Below are positions 1 through 8,892 of a DNA stretch of 64,000 nucleotides, one piece after another. Position numbers and translations under genes: made by a program. Within the stretch, counting starts at the first letter, position 1; each line of letters opens with the position of its first letter. The notes beneath the pieces were generated by a model. The model did no database searches. It was not told the DNA's origin and saw nothing but the letters and a program-made list of their open reading frames with translations. The stretch comes from Marinobacter sp. Arc7-DN-1 (GTDB taxonomy: Bacteria; Pseudomonadota; Gammaproteobacteria; Pseudomonadales; Oleiphilaceae): positions 1,240,001-1,304,000 of the forward strand of contig NZ_CP031848.1 in assembly GCF_003441595.1 (NCBI RefSeq), in the 5' to 3' direction.

Positions 1-384
1 TTGCTGCGGGTCTCTGACATCATGCATACCGGTGATCGCATTCCGGTTGTCAGCGAAAGCACGCCCCTCAGCGGTGCCCTGCTGGAAATCTCCCGCAAGG
101 GCCTCGGCATGACCACTGTCGTTGATGAACAGGGCGCGCTTGCAGGAATATTTACGGACGGCGACCTTCGCCGGACTCTGGACCGCTCAGTAGACATCCA
201 CAATACGCCCATCCATGAGGTGATGACCCGGCATGGAAAAACCATCCAGGCCGATCATCTCGCGGCAGAAGCATTGAACGTGATGGAAGAAATGAAGATC
301 AACGCCCTGCCGGTTACCGATGAGAGCGGCGCCCTGATCGGCGCCATTAACATGCACGACCTGCTGCGGGCCGGGGTTATCTGA
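1..384 (+). CDS. kdsD: Arabinose-5-phosphate isomerase KdsD, C-terminal part (5' end outside window)
   Basis: Only the C-terminal ~127 residues are present, and they form the tandem CBS-domain pair of KdsD. The end of the protein (ending MHDLLRAGVI) and the segment GIFTDGDLRR closely match E. coli KdsD. The complete enzyme converts ribulose-5-phosphate to arabinose-5-phosphate, the first committed step of CMP-Kdo synthesis for LPS. The catalytic SIS domain lies upstream of the window. The frame is open from base 1, so a TTG at position 1 is not the real start. The stop is one base before the kdsC start region, consistent with one operon with kdsC and the lpt genes. Confidence 0.93.
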   Translation: MLRVSDIMHTGDRIPVVSESTPLSGALLEISRKGLGMTTVVDEQGALAGIFTDGDLRRTLDRSVDIHNTPIHEVMTRHGKTIQADHLAAEALNVMEEMKINALPVTDESGALIGAINMHDLLRAGVI

Positions 385-385
385 T

Positions 386-946
386 ATGCAGAATGAATGG
401 CCCGAATCCCTGCTGGCGAAAGCGGCGCAGATCCGCCTGATTGCCCTTGATGTCGACGGCATCATGAGCGACGGCAAGCTCTACTTCAGCGCCACCGGCG
501 ATGAGCTCAAGGCGTTCAACATTCTCGACGGCCTGGGCCTGAAACAGTTGATGGCTGCGGGCATAACTGTCGCTGTCATCACCGGGCGCAAGTCGCCACT
601 GACGGAAAAACGCATGCGGGACCTCGGTATCCCGCACCTGATGCAGGGACGAGAGGACAAGAAAGCAGCCCTGCAGGAACTGGCGAGTACCATGAACATC
701 CGCCCGGAAGCGATCGCCTACATGGGCGACGATCTGCCAGACTTGCCAGCCCTGACGTTTGCAGGCCTTGGAATCACAGTGCCCAACGGATACTGGCTGG
801 TCCGGCAGCAGGCGGATTACTGTACCCGGGCCCAGGGAGGAAACGGCGCCGTGAGGGAGGCTTGCGACCTGCTGCTTAGCGCCCACGGAAAGCTGGACGC
901 AGCGCTGGCCCCCTACCTGGGGCCTGATCAGGAGGCTGGCACGTGA
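386..946 (+). CDS. kdsC: 3-deoxy-D-manno-octulosonate-8-phosphate phosphatase KdsC
   Basis: A protein of 186 residues of the HAD superfamily. It removes phosphate from Kdo-8-phosphate to give Kdo in the cytoplasm. The first HAD motif LDVDGIMSDG holds the nucleophile Asp (about residue 22) and the acid/base Asp two residues on. The later motifs are visible as VITGRKS (about 66) and YMGDDLPDLP (about 112), typical of the small cap-less C0 HAD tetramer. It starts immediately after the kdsD stop and overlaps the GTG start of lptC by 4 bases. The kdsD-kdsC-lptCAB order supports the assignment. Confidence 0.95.
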   Translation: MQNEWPESLLAKAAQIRLIALDVDGIMSDGKLYFSATGDELKAFNILDGLGLKQLMAAGITVAVITGRKSPLTEKRMRDLGIPHLMQGREDKKAALQELASTMNIRPEAIAYMGDDLPDLPALTFAGLGITVPNGYWLVRQQADYCTRAQGGNGAVREACDLLLSAHGKLDAALAPYLGPDQEAGT

Positions 947-1536
947 ACTGGCTCCCGGACCGGCCCCGGCTGCAAACGCTGGCACTGGCGGGTACCATTG
1001 TCGCGGCGGTGTTTTTGCTATGGCGAAGTGATGAGCCTCCGGTTATCGACCGGCAGGCCGCCGATCTGAGAGGCGATACCGAACCCGACGGATTCGTGGT
1101 CAATGGCAAGTACACCGCGTTCGATGAAGCCGGCAACCCCAAGGTCAGTTTTACCAGCCCGCGGATAGAGCAGTTCGAGGAAGGCAACCTGGCCACCCTG
1201 GAATCGCCGAGAGCCGAGCTCTACAGCGGTACCGGGGGCGCCGACAGTCTGCCCTGGATTGTGGAAGCCGAAAATGGCAGCCTCCTGCAAAATGAAAACC
1301 TGCTTTACCTGACCGGCAAGGTCCGGGTACTCCGACGTGTTGGCGGTCGGGACACCACCCTGACAACACCAACCCTGACCCTGGACAACGACCGGGGCCT
1401 GGCATACACAGACGCACCCGTAGAGATACGCGACGTGACAGGCACCACTCGTGCCACAGGCATGAAAGCGTGGATCGACGAGCGGATTCTGGAACTGAAC
1501 TCCCAGGTGGAAGGACACTATGAAACCGGAAACTAA
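943..1536 (+). CDS. lptC: LPS export protein LptC
   Basis: A protein of 197 residues with an N-terminal membrane anchor (about residues 10-26) followed by a periplasmic LptC/OstA-like beta domain. LptC receives LPS from LptB2FG and passes it to LptA. The start is a GTG overlapping the kdsC stop by 4 bases; starting here keeps the membrane anchor, which every LptC has. Its 3' end overlaps lptA by 17 bases, so translation is probably coupled. Assignment rests on domain type, size and position between kdsC and lptA. Confidence 0.92.
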   Translation: MNWLPDRPRLQTLALAGTIVAAVFLLWRSDEPPVIDRQAADLRGDTEPDGFVVNGKYTAFDEAGNPKVSFTSPRIEQFEEGNLATLESPRAELYSGTGGADSLPWIVEAENGSLLQNENLLYLTGKVRVLRRVGGRDTTLTTPTLTLDNDRGLAYTDAPVEIRDVTGTTRATGMKAWIDERILELNSQVEGHYETGN

Positions 1537-2086
1537 CCGATACCGGGGCCTGATGGCTGCCCTGCTGACCGTCGCCATGGCCGGGCCGGCGGCAGCTTTC
1601 GAGCTTGATTCTGATATTCCCATCAAGGTAACCGCAGACAACGCCCGCCTCGACGACGGCCAGGGTATCGCCACCTACACCGGCGATGTAGAGCTGGAAC
1701 AGGGCGAGACCCATCTGAGCGCGGAGCGTGTGGTTCTGTACCGCGACGAAAACGGCCTGAACCGGATTGAAGCCTTCGGAAGCCCGGCCCGTTACCGCCA
1801 GCCAACCCGTGAGGGCGAAGGTGAAACCGACGCCAGGGCGCTGAATATTACCTGGTCGGCCACTGACCAGCGTCTGATCTTTGAACGGCAAGCGGTCATC
1901 GAACAGAATGGCAACCTGTTCCGGGGCGATGTCATCCATTATGATACCGTCCGCCGGGTCGTAACTGCCCAAGGCGGCGCCGATACCGGTGAAGGATCCG
2001 GCCGGGTAGAAATGGTGATTCAGCCACGCAGCACTGACAGACGCACTGACAGACAGGAATCCGATGGCAGTTCTGAGAGCCAGTAA
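1520..2086 (+). CDS. lptA: LPS-binding periplasmic bridge protein LptA
   Basis: A protein of 188 residues. An N-terminal signal peptide ([16 protein letters not shown], cleavage near residue 26) is followed by an OstA-fold domain with the typical segment [17 protein letters not shown]. LptA polymerises into a beta-jellyroll bridge that carries LPS across the periplasm from LptC to LptD. The last ~20 residues are hydrophilic and rich in Ser/Arg/Asp and probably disordered. The gene overlaps lptC upstream and lptB downstream (23 bases), giving a tightly coupled lptCAB unit. Confidence 0.94.
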   Translation: MKPETNRYRGLMAALLTVAMAGPAAAFELDSDIPIKVTADNARLDDGQGIATYTGDVELEQGETHLSAERVVLYRDENGLNRIEAFGSPARYRQPTREGEGETDARALNITWSATDQRLIFERQAVIEQNGNLFRGDVIHYDTVRRVVTAQGGADTGEGSGRVEMVIQPRSTDRRTDRQESDGSSESQ

Positions 2087-2789
2087 TCTGGCAAAGAGTT
2101 ATAAACAGAAAAAAGTGGTGATCGACGTTTCCCTGGAAATCCGCAGCGGGGAAATTGTTGGTCTGCTGGGCCCCAATGGCGCCGGTAAAACCACCTGCTT
2201 TTACATGATTGTGGGGCTGGTTCCCGCCGACTGCGGCCGGATCACCATCGACAGCCGCGACATCACTCATCTGCCCATGCACGGCCGGGCGCGTCAGGGC
2301 ATCGGTTACCTGCCCCAGGAAGCCTCGGTATTCCGCAAACTGTCGGTGCGCGACAACATCATGGCCATTCTGGAAACCCGCAAGGGTCTGGGTAAGGCGG
2401 AGCGGGGAAAGAAGGTGGAAGAATTGCTCGAAGAATTCCACATTACCCACATTCGTGACAGCATGGGCATGGCCCTGTCCGGCGGCGAGCGCCGGCGTGT
2501 GGAAATTGCCAGGGCCCTGGCGATGGAGCCGGCCTTCATCCTCCTGGATGAGCCGTTCGCCGGTGTCGACCCCATTTCCGTGAGCGATATCAAACACATC
2601 ATCCGGCATCTTCGGGACAAGGGCATTGGTGTGTTGATTACCGACCACAACGTGCGTGAGACCCTGGACATCTGTGAGAATGCCTACATCGTTTCCGGTG
2701 GCCACATCATCGCCTCCGGTAATGCCGAGGCCATTCTGGCCAACCAGCAGGTGAAGGAAGTGTATCTGGGCGATGAGTTCCGACTGTGA
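2064..2789 (+). CDS. lptB: LPS export ABC transporter ATPase LptB
   Basis: A protein of 241 residues, the cytoplasmic ATPase that powers LPS extraction with LptF/LptG. All ABC motifs are visible: Walker [10 protein letters not shown] (residues 36-44), signature LSGGERRR (about 138), Walker [14 protein letters not shown] (about 158-170) and the switch His in [10 protein letters not shown]. The start lies inside lptA, 23 bases before its stop. Four bases after the lptB stop begins a nested palindromic repeat (R1), which may end the lpt transcript before rpoN. Confidence 0.96.
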   Translation: MAVLRASNLAKSYKQKKVVIDVSLEIRSGEIVGLLGPNGAGKTTCFYMIVGLVPADCGRITIDSRDITHLPMHGRARQGIGYLPQEASVFRKLSVRDNIMAILETRKGLGKAERGKKVEELLEEFHITHIRDSMGMALSGGERRRVEIARALAMEPAFILLDEPFAGVDPISVSDIKHIIRHLRDKGIGVLITDHNVRETLDICENAYIVSGGHIIASGNAEAILANQQVKEVYLGDEFRL

Positions 2790-2793
2790 AATT

Positions 2794-2838
2794 GGGGTCA
2801 GATGAAATTGGGGTCAGATGAACTTTTCATCTGACCCC
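2794..2838. repeat. R1: GGGGTCAGATGAAA palindromic repeat
   Basis: Two direct copies of GGGGTCAGATGAA are followed by one inverted copy, TTTTCATCTGACCCC. The second direct copy and the inverted copy form a hairpin with a stem of about 13 bp. It lies 4 bases after the lptB stop and 190 bases before rpoN. The same unit recurs at six other loci in this window (R2-R7), always between genes. No T-run follows the hairpin, so a simple intrinsic terminator is not shown. Confidence 0.9.
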
Positions 2839-2979
2839 CGGATTGTTTTGATGATCTGTAGCAAGTAAACTCGGCAAAGAACTTGCTAGGGTAATACAGG
2901 GCCAAGGCAAGTAACCGACATATAAAGAATTTTTCACTACCTACGACACCAAGCGCTGATGAGTGACGGATCCTGAACC

Positions 2980-4506
2980 ATGGTAATGAAAGCCTCCTTA
3001 CAGTTAAAGCTGGGTCAGAGCCTGACCATGACACCCCAGCTGCAACAGGCGATCCGGCTTCTACAGCTTTCCACTCTCGACCTTCAGCAGGAAGTCCAGC
3101 AGGCCCTGGAATCCAACCCCATGCTGGAGACGTCCGAGGATGAGGATCAGCCGGAGACCGACACCGGGAATGACGAACGGGAGGCCAATGCCACCGAGTC
3201 CGCCGCTGAGACAGTTCCCGAACCTTCACCCGACTGGGATGAAACCGAAAACGGTCCGGACTGGTCCTCGGAAAACGAAATCCCGGATAATATCCCGGAC
3301 GATCTCCCGGTCGACACCGCCTGGGACGATATCTACCAGTCCGCACCGGCATCGGCCGCCCGTAACGATGACGAAAACGATCACGATTTCGAGACCCGCA
3401 ACTCCCCCACTGACACGCTTCAGGATCACCTGGAATGGCAACTGAACCTGACCCCGATGAGCGAACGGGACCAGGCCATTGCCCACGCTTTGATGGACGC
3501 AGTGGATGAACGCGGCTATCTGACCAGTCCGCTGGAAGAGATTCATGCCGGGTTGCTGGATGAAAACGAAGAAGACCCCCTTGAGCTGGATGAAGTCGAG
3601 GCGGTCCTTCACCGGCTGCAGCATTTTGATCCTCCCGGCGTGTTCGCCCGGGACCTGCAGGAATGCCTGCTGATCCAGCTCAACCAGCTGCCGCCGGAAA
3701 CGCCCTGGCTGGCCCAGGCTCGCCTGGTCATCACCCATTACATCAATCTGCTCGGCAACCGCGACTATGCCCAACTGCTACGCCGCAGCCGCCTGAAAGA
3801 AGACCAGCTGCGGGATGTACTGGCCCTGATTACCGGCCTGAATCCCCGCCCCGGTGACGTGATTGACCGCACCGAACCTGACTACGTAATTCCGGATGTG
3901 ATCGTTCGCAAGCACAACGGCCGCTGGCGCGTTGAACTGAATCCGGAAATTGCCCCGCGCATCCGCGTCAATGCCAGCTATGCTTCTCTTATAAGGCGTG
4001 CGGACAGCAGTGCCGACAACACCTACCTGCGGGATCAGTTGCAGGAGGCGAAATGGTTTATCAAGAGCCTGCAGAGCCGCAATGAAACCCTGCTGAAAGT
4101 GGCGACCCGTATTGTCGAGCACCAGCAAGGATTCCTGGATCAGGGTGAAGAAGCCATGAAACCGCTGATCCTCTCTGATATCGCCCAGGCGGTTGAGATG
4201 CATGAGTCCACGATTTCCCGGGTCACCACCCAGAAATACATGCACACCCCCCGGGGAATTTTCGAGCTGAAATATTTCTTCTCCAGCCATGTCAGCACTG
4301 ACGAAGGCGGTGAATGTTCTTCCACGGCGATCCGCGCGATGATCAAAAAGCTGATTGCCGCGGAAACGCCCAAAAAGCCGTTGAGCGACAGTAAAATTGC
4401 AGCCATGCTAGGAGAACAGGGAATCAAGGTTGCGCGACGCACCGTTGCCAAGTACCGGGAGGCCATGCACATTCCGCCTTCGAACGAACGCAAGCGGCTG
4501 GTCTGA
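2980..4506 (+). CDS. rpoN: RNA polymerase sigma-54 factor RpoN
   Basis: A protein of 508 residues. The N-terminal Gln-rich activator-interacting region starts with [19 protein letters not shown]. An acidic region II of about 100 residues follows, then the core-binding and DNA-binding regions, with the RpoN box [10 protein letters not shown] near residue 485 recognising the -24 element. RpoN directs activator-dependent transcription of nitrogen, flagellar and other genes. The ATG at 2980 is followed two codons later by another ATG (2986) that could equally be the start. The lptB-rpoN-hpf-ptsN order is conserved in gammaproteobacteria. Confidence 0.97.
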   Translation: MVMKASLQLKLGQSLTMTPQLQQAIRLLQLSTLDLQQEVQQALESNPMLETSEDEDQPETDTGNDEREANATESAAETVPEPSPDWDETENGPDWSSENEIPDNIPDDLPVDTAWDDIYQSAPASAARNDDENDHDFETRNSPTDTLQDHLEWQLNLTPMSERDQAIAHALMDAVDERGYLTSPLEEIHAGLLDENEEDPLELDEVEAVLHRLQHFDPPGVFARDLQECLLIQLNQLPPETPWLAQARLVITHYINLLGNRDYAQLLRRSRLKEDQLRDVLALITGLNPRPGDVIDRTEPDYVIPDVIVRKHNGRWRVELNPEIAPRIRVNASYASLIRRADSSADNTYLRDQLQEAKWFIKSLQSRNETLLKVATRIVEHQQGFLDQGEEAMKPLILSDIAQAVEMHESTISRVTTQKYMHTPRGIFELKYFFSSHVSTDEGGECSSTAIRAMIKKLIAAETPKKPLSDSKIAAMLGEQGIKVARRTVAKYREAMHIPPSNERKRLV

Positions 4507-4566
4507 ACACCCCGGGGTCCGGGCGCAACGTACTATTTGCCGGCGCACAATGCGCCAGCACCCAGA

Positions 4567-4584
4567 CCGGCTCCCGGGAGCCGG
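4567..4584. other. Perfect 18-bp palindrome in the rpoN-hpf spacer
   Basis: The sequence CCGGCTCCCGGGAGCCGG is fully self-complementary and lies 23 bases before the hpf start. No T-run follows, so it does not look like an intrinsic terminator. It could be a leader hairpin affecting processing or translation of hpf; the sequence gives no more. Confidence 0.45.
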
Positions 4585-4607
4585 AACGATGACAACAGGA
4601 GACGCCT

Positions 4608-4916
4608 ATGCAACTCAATATTTCAGGCCATCACGTAGAACTGACTCCCGCACTGAAGGATTATGTTTCAGAGAAGTTCCAGAAGCTCGAGCGTCACTTT
4701 GACCACATCAGCAACTGCCAGGTAACCCTGGAAGTGGAGAAGGTGCGCCAGATTGCGGAAGCCACGCTGCACGTGGTTGGTGGTGAGATTCACGCAAAGG
4801 CAGAAAATGAGGATATGTACGCAGCCATCGATGTCCTGATCGACAAGCTGGACCGCCAGATTCTCAAACACAAGGAAAAGAATGTAGACCGGATGCACGG
4901 AAACGGCTCTCGCTAA
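4608..4916 (+). CDS. hpf: Ribosome hibernation promoting factor, short form
   Basis: A protein of 102 residues of the HPF/YfiA (S30AE) family. It starts with MQLNISGHHVELTPALKDYV, the usual beginning of the sigma-54 modulation protein of the rpoN cluster. Short HPF binds near the 30S decoding site and helps form inactive 100S ribosome dimers in stationary phase. The length fits the short gammaproteobacterial type, without the long-form C-terminal dimerisation domain. An AGGAG ribosome site lies just upstream and a strong terminator lies 31 bases after the stop. Confidence 0.95.
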   Translation: MQLNISGHHVELTPALKDYVSEKFQKLERHFDHISNCQVTLEVEKVRQIAEATLHVVGGEIHAKAENEDMYAAIDVLIDKLDRQILKHKEKNVDRMHGNGSR

Positions 4917-4947
4917 CTGGCTGTTTTCATGCAAGTCATCCAATCGA

Positions 4948-4982
4948 GCTGCGACACGGCTGACGTGTCGCAGCCTTTTTTT
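4948..4982 (+). terminator. Intrinsic terminator after hpf
   Basis: A perfect 10-bp stem, GCTGCGACAC with GTGTCGCAGC, encloses a 7-base loop and is followed by a run of seven T. It ends about 20 bases before the ptsN start, so ptsN must be read through or have its own promoter. Confidence 0.88.
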
Positions 4983-5002
4983 AACGGAAATGCAGTCGAT
5001 CC

Positions 5003-5473
5003 ATGAGCGACACATCCCTGACCATAGACAACATACTTGCACCGGAGCTCACCCTCTGTCGGGTGTCGGCATCCAGCAAGAAGCGGGCTCTGGAGTTTAT
5101 TGCCGAGCAGATAAACCTCCAGGACAATACGCTCAGCGAAACCCAGATATTCAATAACCTGATCTCACGGGAGCGTCTGGGCAGCACCGGTATTGGCCAG
5201 GGAATTGCCATCCCGCACTGCCGCCTGGAAGGCCTGGATCATGTGGTGGGCGTACTGATGACGCTGGAAGAAAGCGTCGAGTTCGACGCCATCGACAATC
5301 AGCCGGTAGATCTGATCTTCGCCCTGGTCGTGCCCAAGGAGGCCACCAGCGAACACCTGGAACTGCTCAGCCAGCTGGCGGAAAAATTCAATGAGCGGTC
5401 GTTCTGTGATCGCCTGCGGCAATGCGAGGACGCCAGCACCCTGTACGAGCGCATGACCGCCTCAAGCGGATGA
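5003..5473 (+). CDS. ptsN: Nitrogen PTS protein EIIA-Ntr
   Basis: A protein of 156 residues of the PTS EIIA type 2 family. The phosphorylated His is residue 72 in GIAIPHCRL. EIIA-Ntr is the last phosphate acceptor of the PtsP-NPr-EIIA chain and regulates potassium transport and nitrogen/carbon balance rather than transporting sugar. It lies between hpf and rapZ, with npr two genes on, the usual cluster. The terminator just upstream suggests partial or conditional separation from hpf expression. Confidence 0.95.
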   Translation: MSDTSLTIDNILAPELTLCRVSASSKKRALEFIAEQINLQDNTLSETQIFNNLISRERLGSTGIGQGIAIPHCRLEGLDHVVGVLMTLEESVEFDAIDNQPVDLIFALVVPKEATSEHLELLSQLAEKFNERSFCDRLRQCEDASTLYERMTASSG

Positions 5474-5500
5474 CATTCATTGCAGTGGAGGTACGTGGTC

Positions 5501-6385
5501 ATGAAGCTGATTATCGTCAGTGGCAGGTCCGGATCGGGCAAGAGTACCGCACTTCATGTTCTGGAAGATCTGGGCTTCTATTGCATAGACAACCTCCCGA
5601 TCGGCCTGCTTTTCCCCCTTACCCGGGAAGCCGCCAGCCAGACAAAACCGGGCCGCCTCGGCAAGATGGCCGTGAGCATTGACGCCCGTAACCTTTCCGG
5701 AGAACTGGCCAACTTCGAAGAGATCTACCGCCGCCTCCAGGAAACAGGGGTGACCGTTGAGATCATCTTCCTGGATGCCGACGAACAGTCCCTGCTGCAG
5801 CGTTTCCACGCGACTCGCCGAAAGCACCCCCTGAGCGATGACAAGACCTCGCTGCGGGAAGCCATCACCAGTGAAAAGAAGCTTCTTGAACCGCTGTCCA
5901 AGCTCTCCGACCTGTATGTGAACACCACCGGCATGTCCATGTACGAACTCCGGGATATGGTGAAGCAGCGGGTTGTCGGCAGGAAGGAGCAGGAACTGGC
6001 CCTGCTGTTCCAGTCGTTTGGCTTCAAGCACGGTGTACCGCTGGATTCGGACTATGTCTTCGACGTTCGGTGTCTGCCTAACCCTTACTGGGATACCAGC
6101 CTTCGGAAGTATGTGGGCACCGATCAGCCGGTGATCGAATTTCTTGAAAAGGAACCGGCGAGCCGAAAGATGATCGATGACCTCAAGGCTTTCCTGGACA
6201 CCTGGTTACCCTCCTTCGCGGACAGCAACCGCAGCTACATGACCATCTCCATCGGCTGTACCGGAGGCCAGCACCGCTCTGTGTATGTGTGCGAGCAGCT
6301 GGGCGAGTACTTCCGGCAGCGCTACAACAACGTCCAGGTGCGCCACACCGAGCTGCCACATTTGCAGACACGGGAAGAGATCTGA
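5501..6385 (+). CDS. rapZ: RNase adapter / nucleotide-binding protein RapZ
   Basis: A protein of 294 residues starting MKLIIVSGRSGSGKST, with Walker A at residues 8-16. The C-terminal half holds the conserved region with GCTGGQHRSVY, which in E. coli binds the small RNA GlmZ and presents it to RNase E. The ATG at 5501 is chosen because GGAGG lies 9 bases upstream and it matches the family start; a TTG at 5480 would add seven unlikely residues. It is followed by npr after 7 bases. Whether a GlmZ-type RNA exists in this organism cannot be told from the window. Confidence 0.93.
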   Translation: MKLIIVSGRSGSGKSTALHVLEDLGFYCIDNLPIGLLFPLTREAASQTKPGRLGKMAVSIDARNLSGELANFEEIYRRLQETGVTVEIIFLDADEQSLLQRFHATRRKHPLSDDKTSLREAITSEKKLLEPLSKLSDLYVNTTGMSMYELRDMVKQRVVGRKEQELALLFQSFGFKHGVPLDSDYVFDVRCLPNPYWDTSLRKYVGTDQPVIEFLEKEPASRKMIDDLKAFLDTWLPSFADSNRSYMTISIGCTGGQHRSVYVCEQLGEYFRQRYNNVQVRHTELPHLQTREEI

Positions 6386-6392
6386 TCAGCCC

Positions 6393-6662
6393 ATGATTCG
6401 CCGCCCGATTACCATTATCAACAAACTGGGGTTGCACGCCCGTGCCACCGCCAAGCTGGTTGCCACAGCCTCCGAATTCGACAGCAGCGTGAGAATTGCT
6501 GGCAAGGGCCGGGATGTGGACGCCAAAAACATCATGCAAGTGATGATGCTGGCCGCCAGCAAAGGTACGGATGTTGAGCTCATTGCTGAAGGACCCGACG
6601 AGGAGCAGGCCATTGATGCGCTGGTCGAACTCATCAACGATTATTTTGGCGAGGGCGGTTAA
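6393..6662 (+). CDS. npr: Nitrogen PTS phosphocarrier NPr (PtsO)
   Basis: A protein of 89 residues of the HPr family, starting MIRRPITIINKLGLHARATA. His15 is the phosphorylation site. The position equivalent to Ser46 of HPr is Asn (KNIMQV), so regulation by HPr kinase is not expected, as is usual for NPr. The start at 6393 is 7 bases after rapZ. NPr carries phosphate from PtsP to EIIA-Ntr, encoded two genes upstream. The stop is directly followed by palindromic repeat R2. Confidence 0.93.
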   Translation: MIRRPITIINKLGLHARATAKLVATASEFDSSVRIAGKGRDVDAKNIMQVMMLAASKGTDVELIAEGPDEEQAIDALVELINDYFGEGG

Positions 6663-6665
6663 AAC

Positions 6666-6725
6666 GGGGTCAGATGAAAACGGGGTCAGATGAAAGTTCA
6701 TCTGACCCCGTTTTCATCTGACCCC
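6666..6725. repeat. R2: nested double palindrome of the GGGGTCAGATGAAA family
   Basis: Two direct units (GGGGTCAGATGAAAAC, GGGGTCAGATGAAA) are followed by two inverted units, giving one nested palindrome of 60 bases. It starts 3 bases after the npr stop. The arms match almost base for base. The same nested arrangement occurs in R5. Confidence 0.92.
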
Positions 6726-6806
6726 GGTTTGATCTCCTGCAACTCGCACTCACCGATAACGGCTAACTCCGCTATAATAAAGGCGTTTTCTGATGCTGGG
6801 TGATTC

Positions 6807-8168
6807 ATGACCGATATTCTGGAAAAAAGCCAGGCCCGCCAGCGCCTTCGCTCCCTGAGTGAAGCCCTGGACAGCGGCGCACTGAAGCAGGTTGCACGCA
6901 TCCTGAACGGTGGCCTGAGTCCCAGCGACATTGCTCACCTGCTGGAATCTTCGCCGCCCCGGCAGCGTGCCCTGTTGTGGAACCTGGTCGACAAGCAGCT
7001 GGAAGGGGAAGTCCTCCAGTACCTGAGCGACGATATTCGCAGTTATTTCCTGAGCCAGCTGAACGCCCAGGAACTGGCGGACATTATCGAGGATTTCGAG
7101 TCGGACGATCTGGCCGACTTGCTGCAGCAACTGCCGGACACGGTGATCCAGGAAGTTCTGGACACCATGGACGAGCAGGACCGCCAACGTGTGGAAGAGG
7201 TCCTTTCCTACCCGGAGGACACCGCTGGCGGCCTGATGAACACGGACACCATCACGGTGCGCCCGGACATCAGCATTGACGTTGTTCTTCGTTACCTTCG
7301 CCGGCACCGTACCTTGCCACCAATGACCGATAGCCTGATTGTGGTCAGCCGGCGCGATGAATTCATCGGCATGCTGCCGATCACCAAGATGCTGGTGTCC
7401 AACCCTGCCGCGACCGTGCGGGAAGTCATGGACACCGACATCGAGCCAATTCCCGTTAGCCTCTCCGACACCAAGGTCGCGACACTGTTCGAGCGCTATG
7501 ATCTGATCTCGGCGCCGGTGGTGAACGACGAGGGCCGGTTGCTGGGCCGGATCACCATCGATGACGTGGTTGACGTTATCCGTGAGGATGCGGATCACTC
7601 GCTGATGAGTATGGCCGGCCTGGATGAAGACGAAGATACCTTTGCTCCGGTCTGGAAAACCACGCGCCGCCGGGCGGTATGGCTCGGGATTAACCTGATT
7701 ACCGCGCTTACGGCATCCGCAGTGATCGGTCTGTTTGAGGACACCATCGCCAAGGTGGTGGCGCTTGCGGTACTGATGCCGATCGTTGCCAGCATGGGCG
7801 GCATTGCCGGCAGCCAGACCCTGACCCTGGTCATCCGGGGCATGGCCGTCGGGCAGATCAGCGGCGCCAACGTTGGCTGGCTGCTGAGCCGGGAGTTTCT
7901 CTCCGGCATAATTAACGGGCTGCTCTGGGCGGCGGTGGTCGCAGGTGCTGCCATGCTCTGGTTCCAGGAGGTGCTGATTGGAGCCATCATTGCCGCCGCC
8001 CTGGTGATCAATCTTGTTGCAGCGGCACTGGTGGGCACGGTGCTGCCGCTGTTTCTCAAATCGCGTAATATCGACCCGGCCCTAGCTGGTAGCGTGATAC
8101 TGACAACCGTGACGGATGTGGTTGGATTCATGGCCTTTCTTGGCCTGGCGACCATTTTCTACGCCTGA
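6807..8168 (+). CDS. mgtE: Magnesium transporter MgtE
   Basis: A protein of 453 residues with the MgtE layout: N-terminal superhelical domain (about 15-125), two CBS domains (about 130-265) and five membrane helices (about 285-450). MgtE is a Mg2+ channel of the inner membrane whose cytoplasmic domains act as the Mg2+ sensor. A good -10 box TATAAT lies at 6773-6778, about 30 bases before the ATG, with only a weak -35 match, so it probably has its own promoter after R2. The last four codons and stop are included in a 65-bp tandem duplication that extends downstream. Confidence 0.94.
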   Translation: MTDILEKSQARQRLRSLSEALDSGALKQVARILNGGLSPSDIAHLLESSPPRQRALLWNLVDKQLEGEVLQYLSDDIRSYFLSQLNAQELADIIEDFESDDLADLLQQLPDTVIQEVLDTMDEQDRQRVEEVLSYPEDTAGGLMNTDTITVRPDISIDVVLRYLRRHRTLPPMTDSLIVVSRRDEFIGMLPITKMLVSNPAATVREVMDTDIEPIPVSLSDTKVATLFERYDLISAPVVNDEGRLLGRITIDDVVDVIREDADHSLMSMAGLDEDEDTFAPVWKTTRRRAVWLGINLITALTASAVIGLFEDTIAKVVALAVLMPIVASMGGIAGSQTLTLVIRGMAVGQISGANVGWLLSREFLSGIINGLLWAAVVAGAAMLWFQEVLIGAIIAAALVINLVAAALVGTVLPLFLKSRNIDPALAGSVILTTVTDVVGFMAFLGLATIFYA

Positions 8169-8179
8169 TAGGAGAACAT

Positions 8180-8209
8180 GGGGTCAGATGAAAGCTTTCA
8201 TCTGACCCC
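8180..8209. repeat. R3: simple GGGGTCAGATGAAA palindrome
   Basis: A perfect 30-base palindrome, GGGGTCAGATGAAAG joined to its complement CTTTCATCTGACCCC. It lies 11 bases after the mgtE stop, in the first copy of the 65-bp duplication. Confidence 0.92.
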
Positions 8210-8244
8210 GACTTTACGATTTTCTACGCCTGATGGGCGAACAT

Positions 8245-8274
8245 GGGGTCGGATGAAAGCTTTCATCTGACCCC
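8245..8274. repeat. R4: near-perfect copy of R3
   Basis: Same palindrome as R3 in the second copy of the 65-bp duplication, with one change in the left arm (GGGGTCGGATG). The one-arm change shows that the two copies have begun to diverge. Confidence 0.9.
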
Positions 8275-8295
8275 GACTTTACGGCTACTGGATTT

Positions 8296-8823
8296 ATGAA
8301 AGACAACCACGACAACGAAACACCAGAATACGACGGCCCCAGCAAGTCCCAGCTCAAGCGGGAAATGCACGCGCTGCAGGACCTGGGCAAGCGGATGCTT
8401 GACCTGACCAACGATCAGCTGGAAACCCTGCCGATCAGCGATAGCCTGAGGGCTGCCATCGAGGAATCCCGACGCATCCGCCAGAATGAGGCCAAGCGAC
8501 GGCACCTCCAGTACATCGGCAAGATCATTCGCCAGGAGGACGACCCGGAGGCTCTGGAAAAAGCCATCGATGCGTTTGACGCCGGCAGTGAGGAACACAC
8601 CCGCAGACACCACCTGGCCGAACGCTGGCGCGACCGGATGATTGCCGGGGGCGATTCGGTGGTGGGGGAATTCTTCAGCTACTGCCCGGGGGCGGACATG
8701 CAGCATCTGCGCAACCTGGCCCGGAACGCCCGAAAGGATGTCGAAAAACAGAAAAACACCGGGCAGTCCCGGAAATTGTTCCGTTATCTTCGGGAGTGCA
8801 TCGACGACGCTGAAGCTGTGTGA
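8296..8823 (+). CDS. darP: Ribosome biogenesis factor DarP (YjgA, DUF615)
   Basis: A protein of 175 residues, highly charged and mostly helical, with the typical PSKSQLKREMHALQDLG start region of the YjgA family. In E. coli this protein (DarP) associates with late 50S assembly intermediates and supports peptidyl-transferase centre maturation. Length matches the family (about 180). It follows R4 by 21 bases and converges on the amidase gene on the other strand; the two are separated by R5. Confidence 0.9.
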   Translation: MKDNHDNETPEYDGPSKSQLKREMHALQDLGKRMLDLTNDQLETLPISDSLRAAIEESRRIRQNEAKRRHLQYIGKIIRQEDDPEALEKAIDAFDAGSEEHTRRHHLAERWRDRMIAGGDSVVGEFFSYCPGADMQHLRNLARNARKDVEKQKNTGQSRKLFRYLRECIDDAEAV

Positions 8824-8827
8824 ACAT

Positions 8828-8888
8828 GGGGTCAGATGAAAATGGGGTCAGATGAACTTTTCATCTGACCCCATTTTCATCTGACCCC
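8828..8888. repeat. R5: nested double palindrome between convergent genes
   Basis: A 61-base nested palindrome with two direct and two inverted units of GGGGTCAGATGAAAA. It fills almost the whole gap between the darP stop (8823) and the 3' end of the amidase gene (8893) on the opposite strand, a position where a bidirectional transcript end would be useful. Confidence 0.92.
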
Positions 8889-8892
8889 GTTT

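Larger units (their letters stand above)
8154..8283. repeat. 65-bp tandem duplication covering the mgtE 3' end
   Basis: The segment starting ATTTTCTACGCCTGAT at 8154 is repeated at 8219 with a period of 65 bases and only a few differences (for example ATAGGAG versus ATGGGCG and TCAGATG versus TCGGATG). Each copy holds the last codons of mgtE, a stop and one R-family palindrome. The second copy is non-coding and lies directly before darP. Confidence 0.9.
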
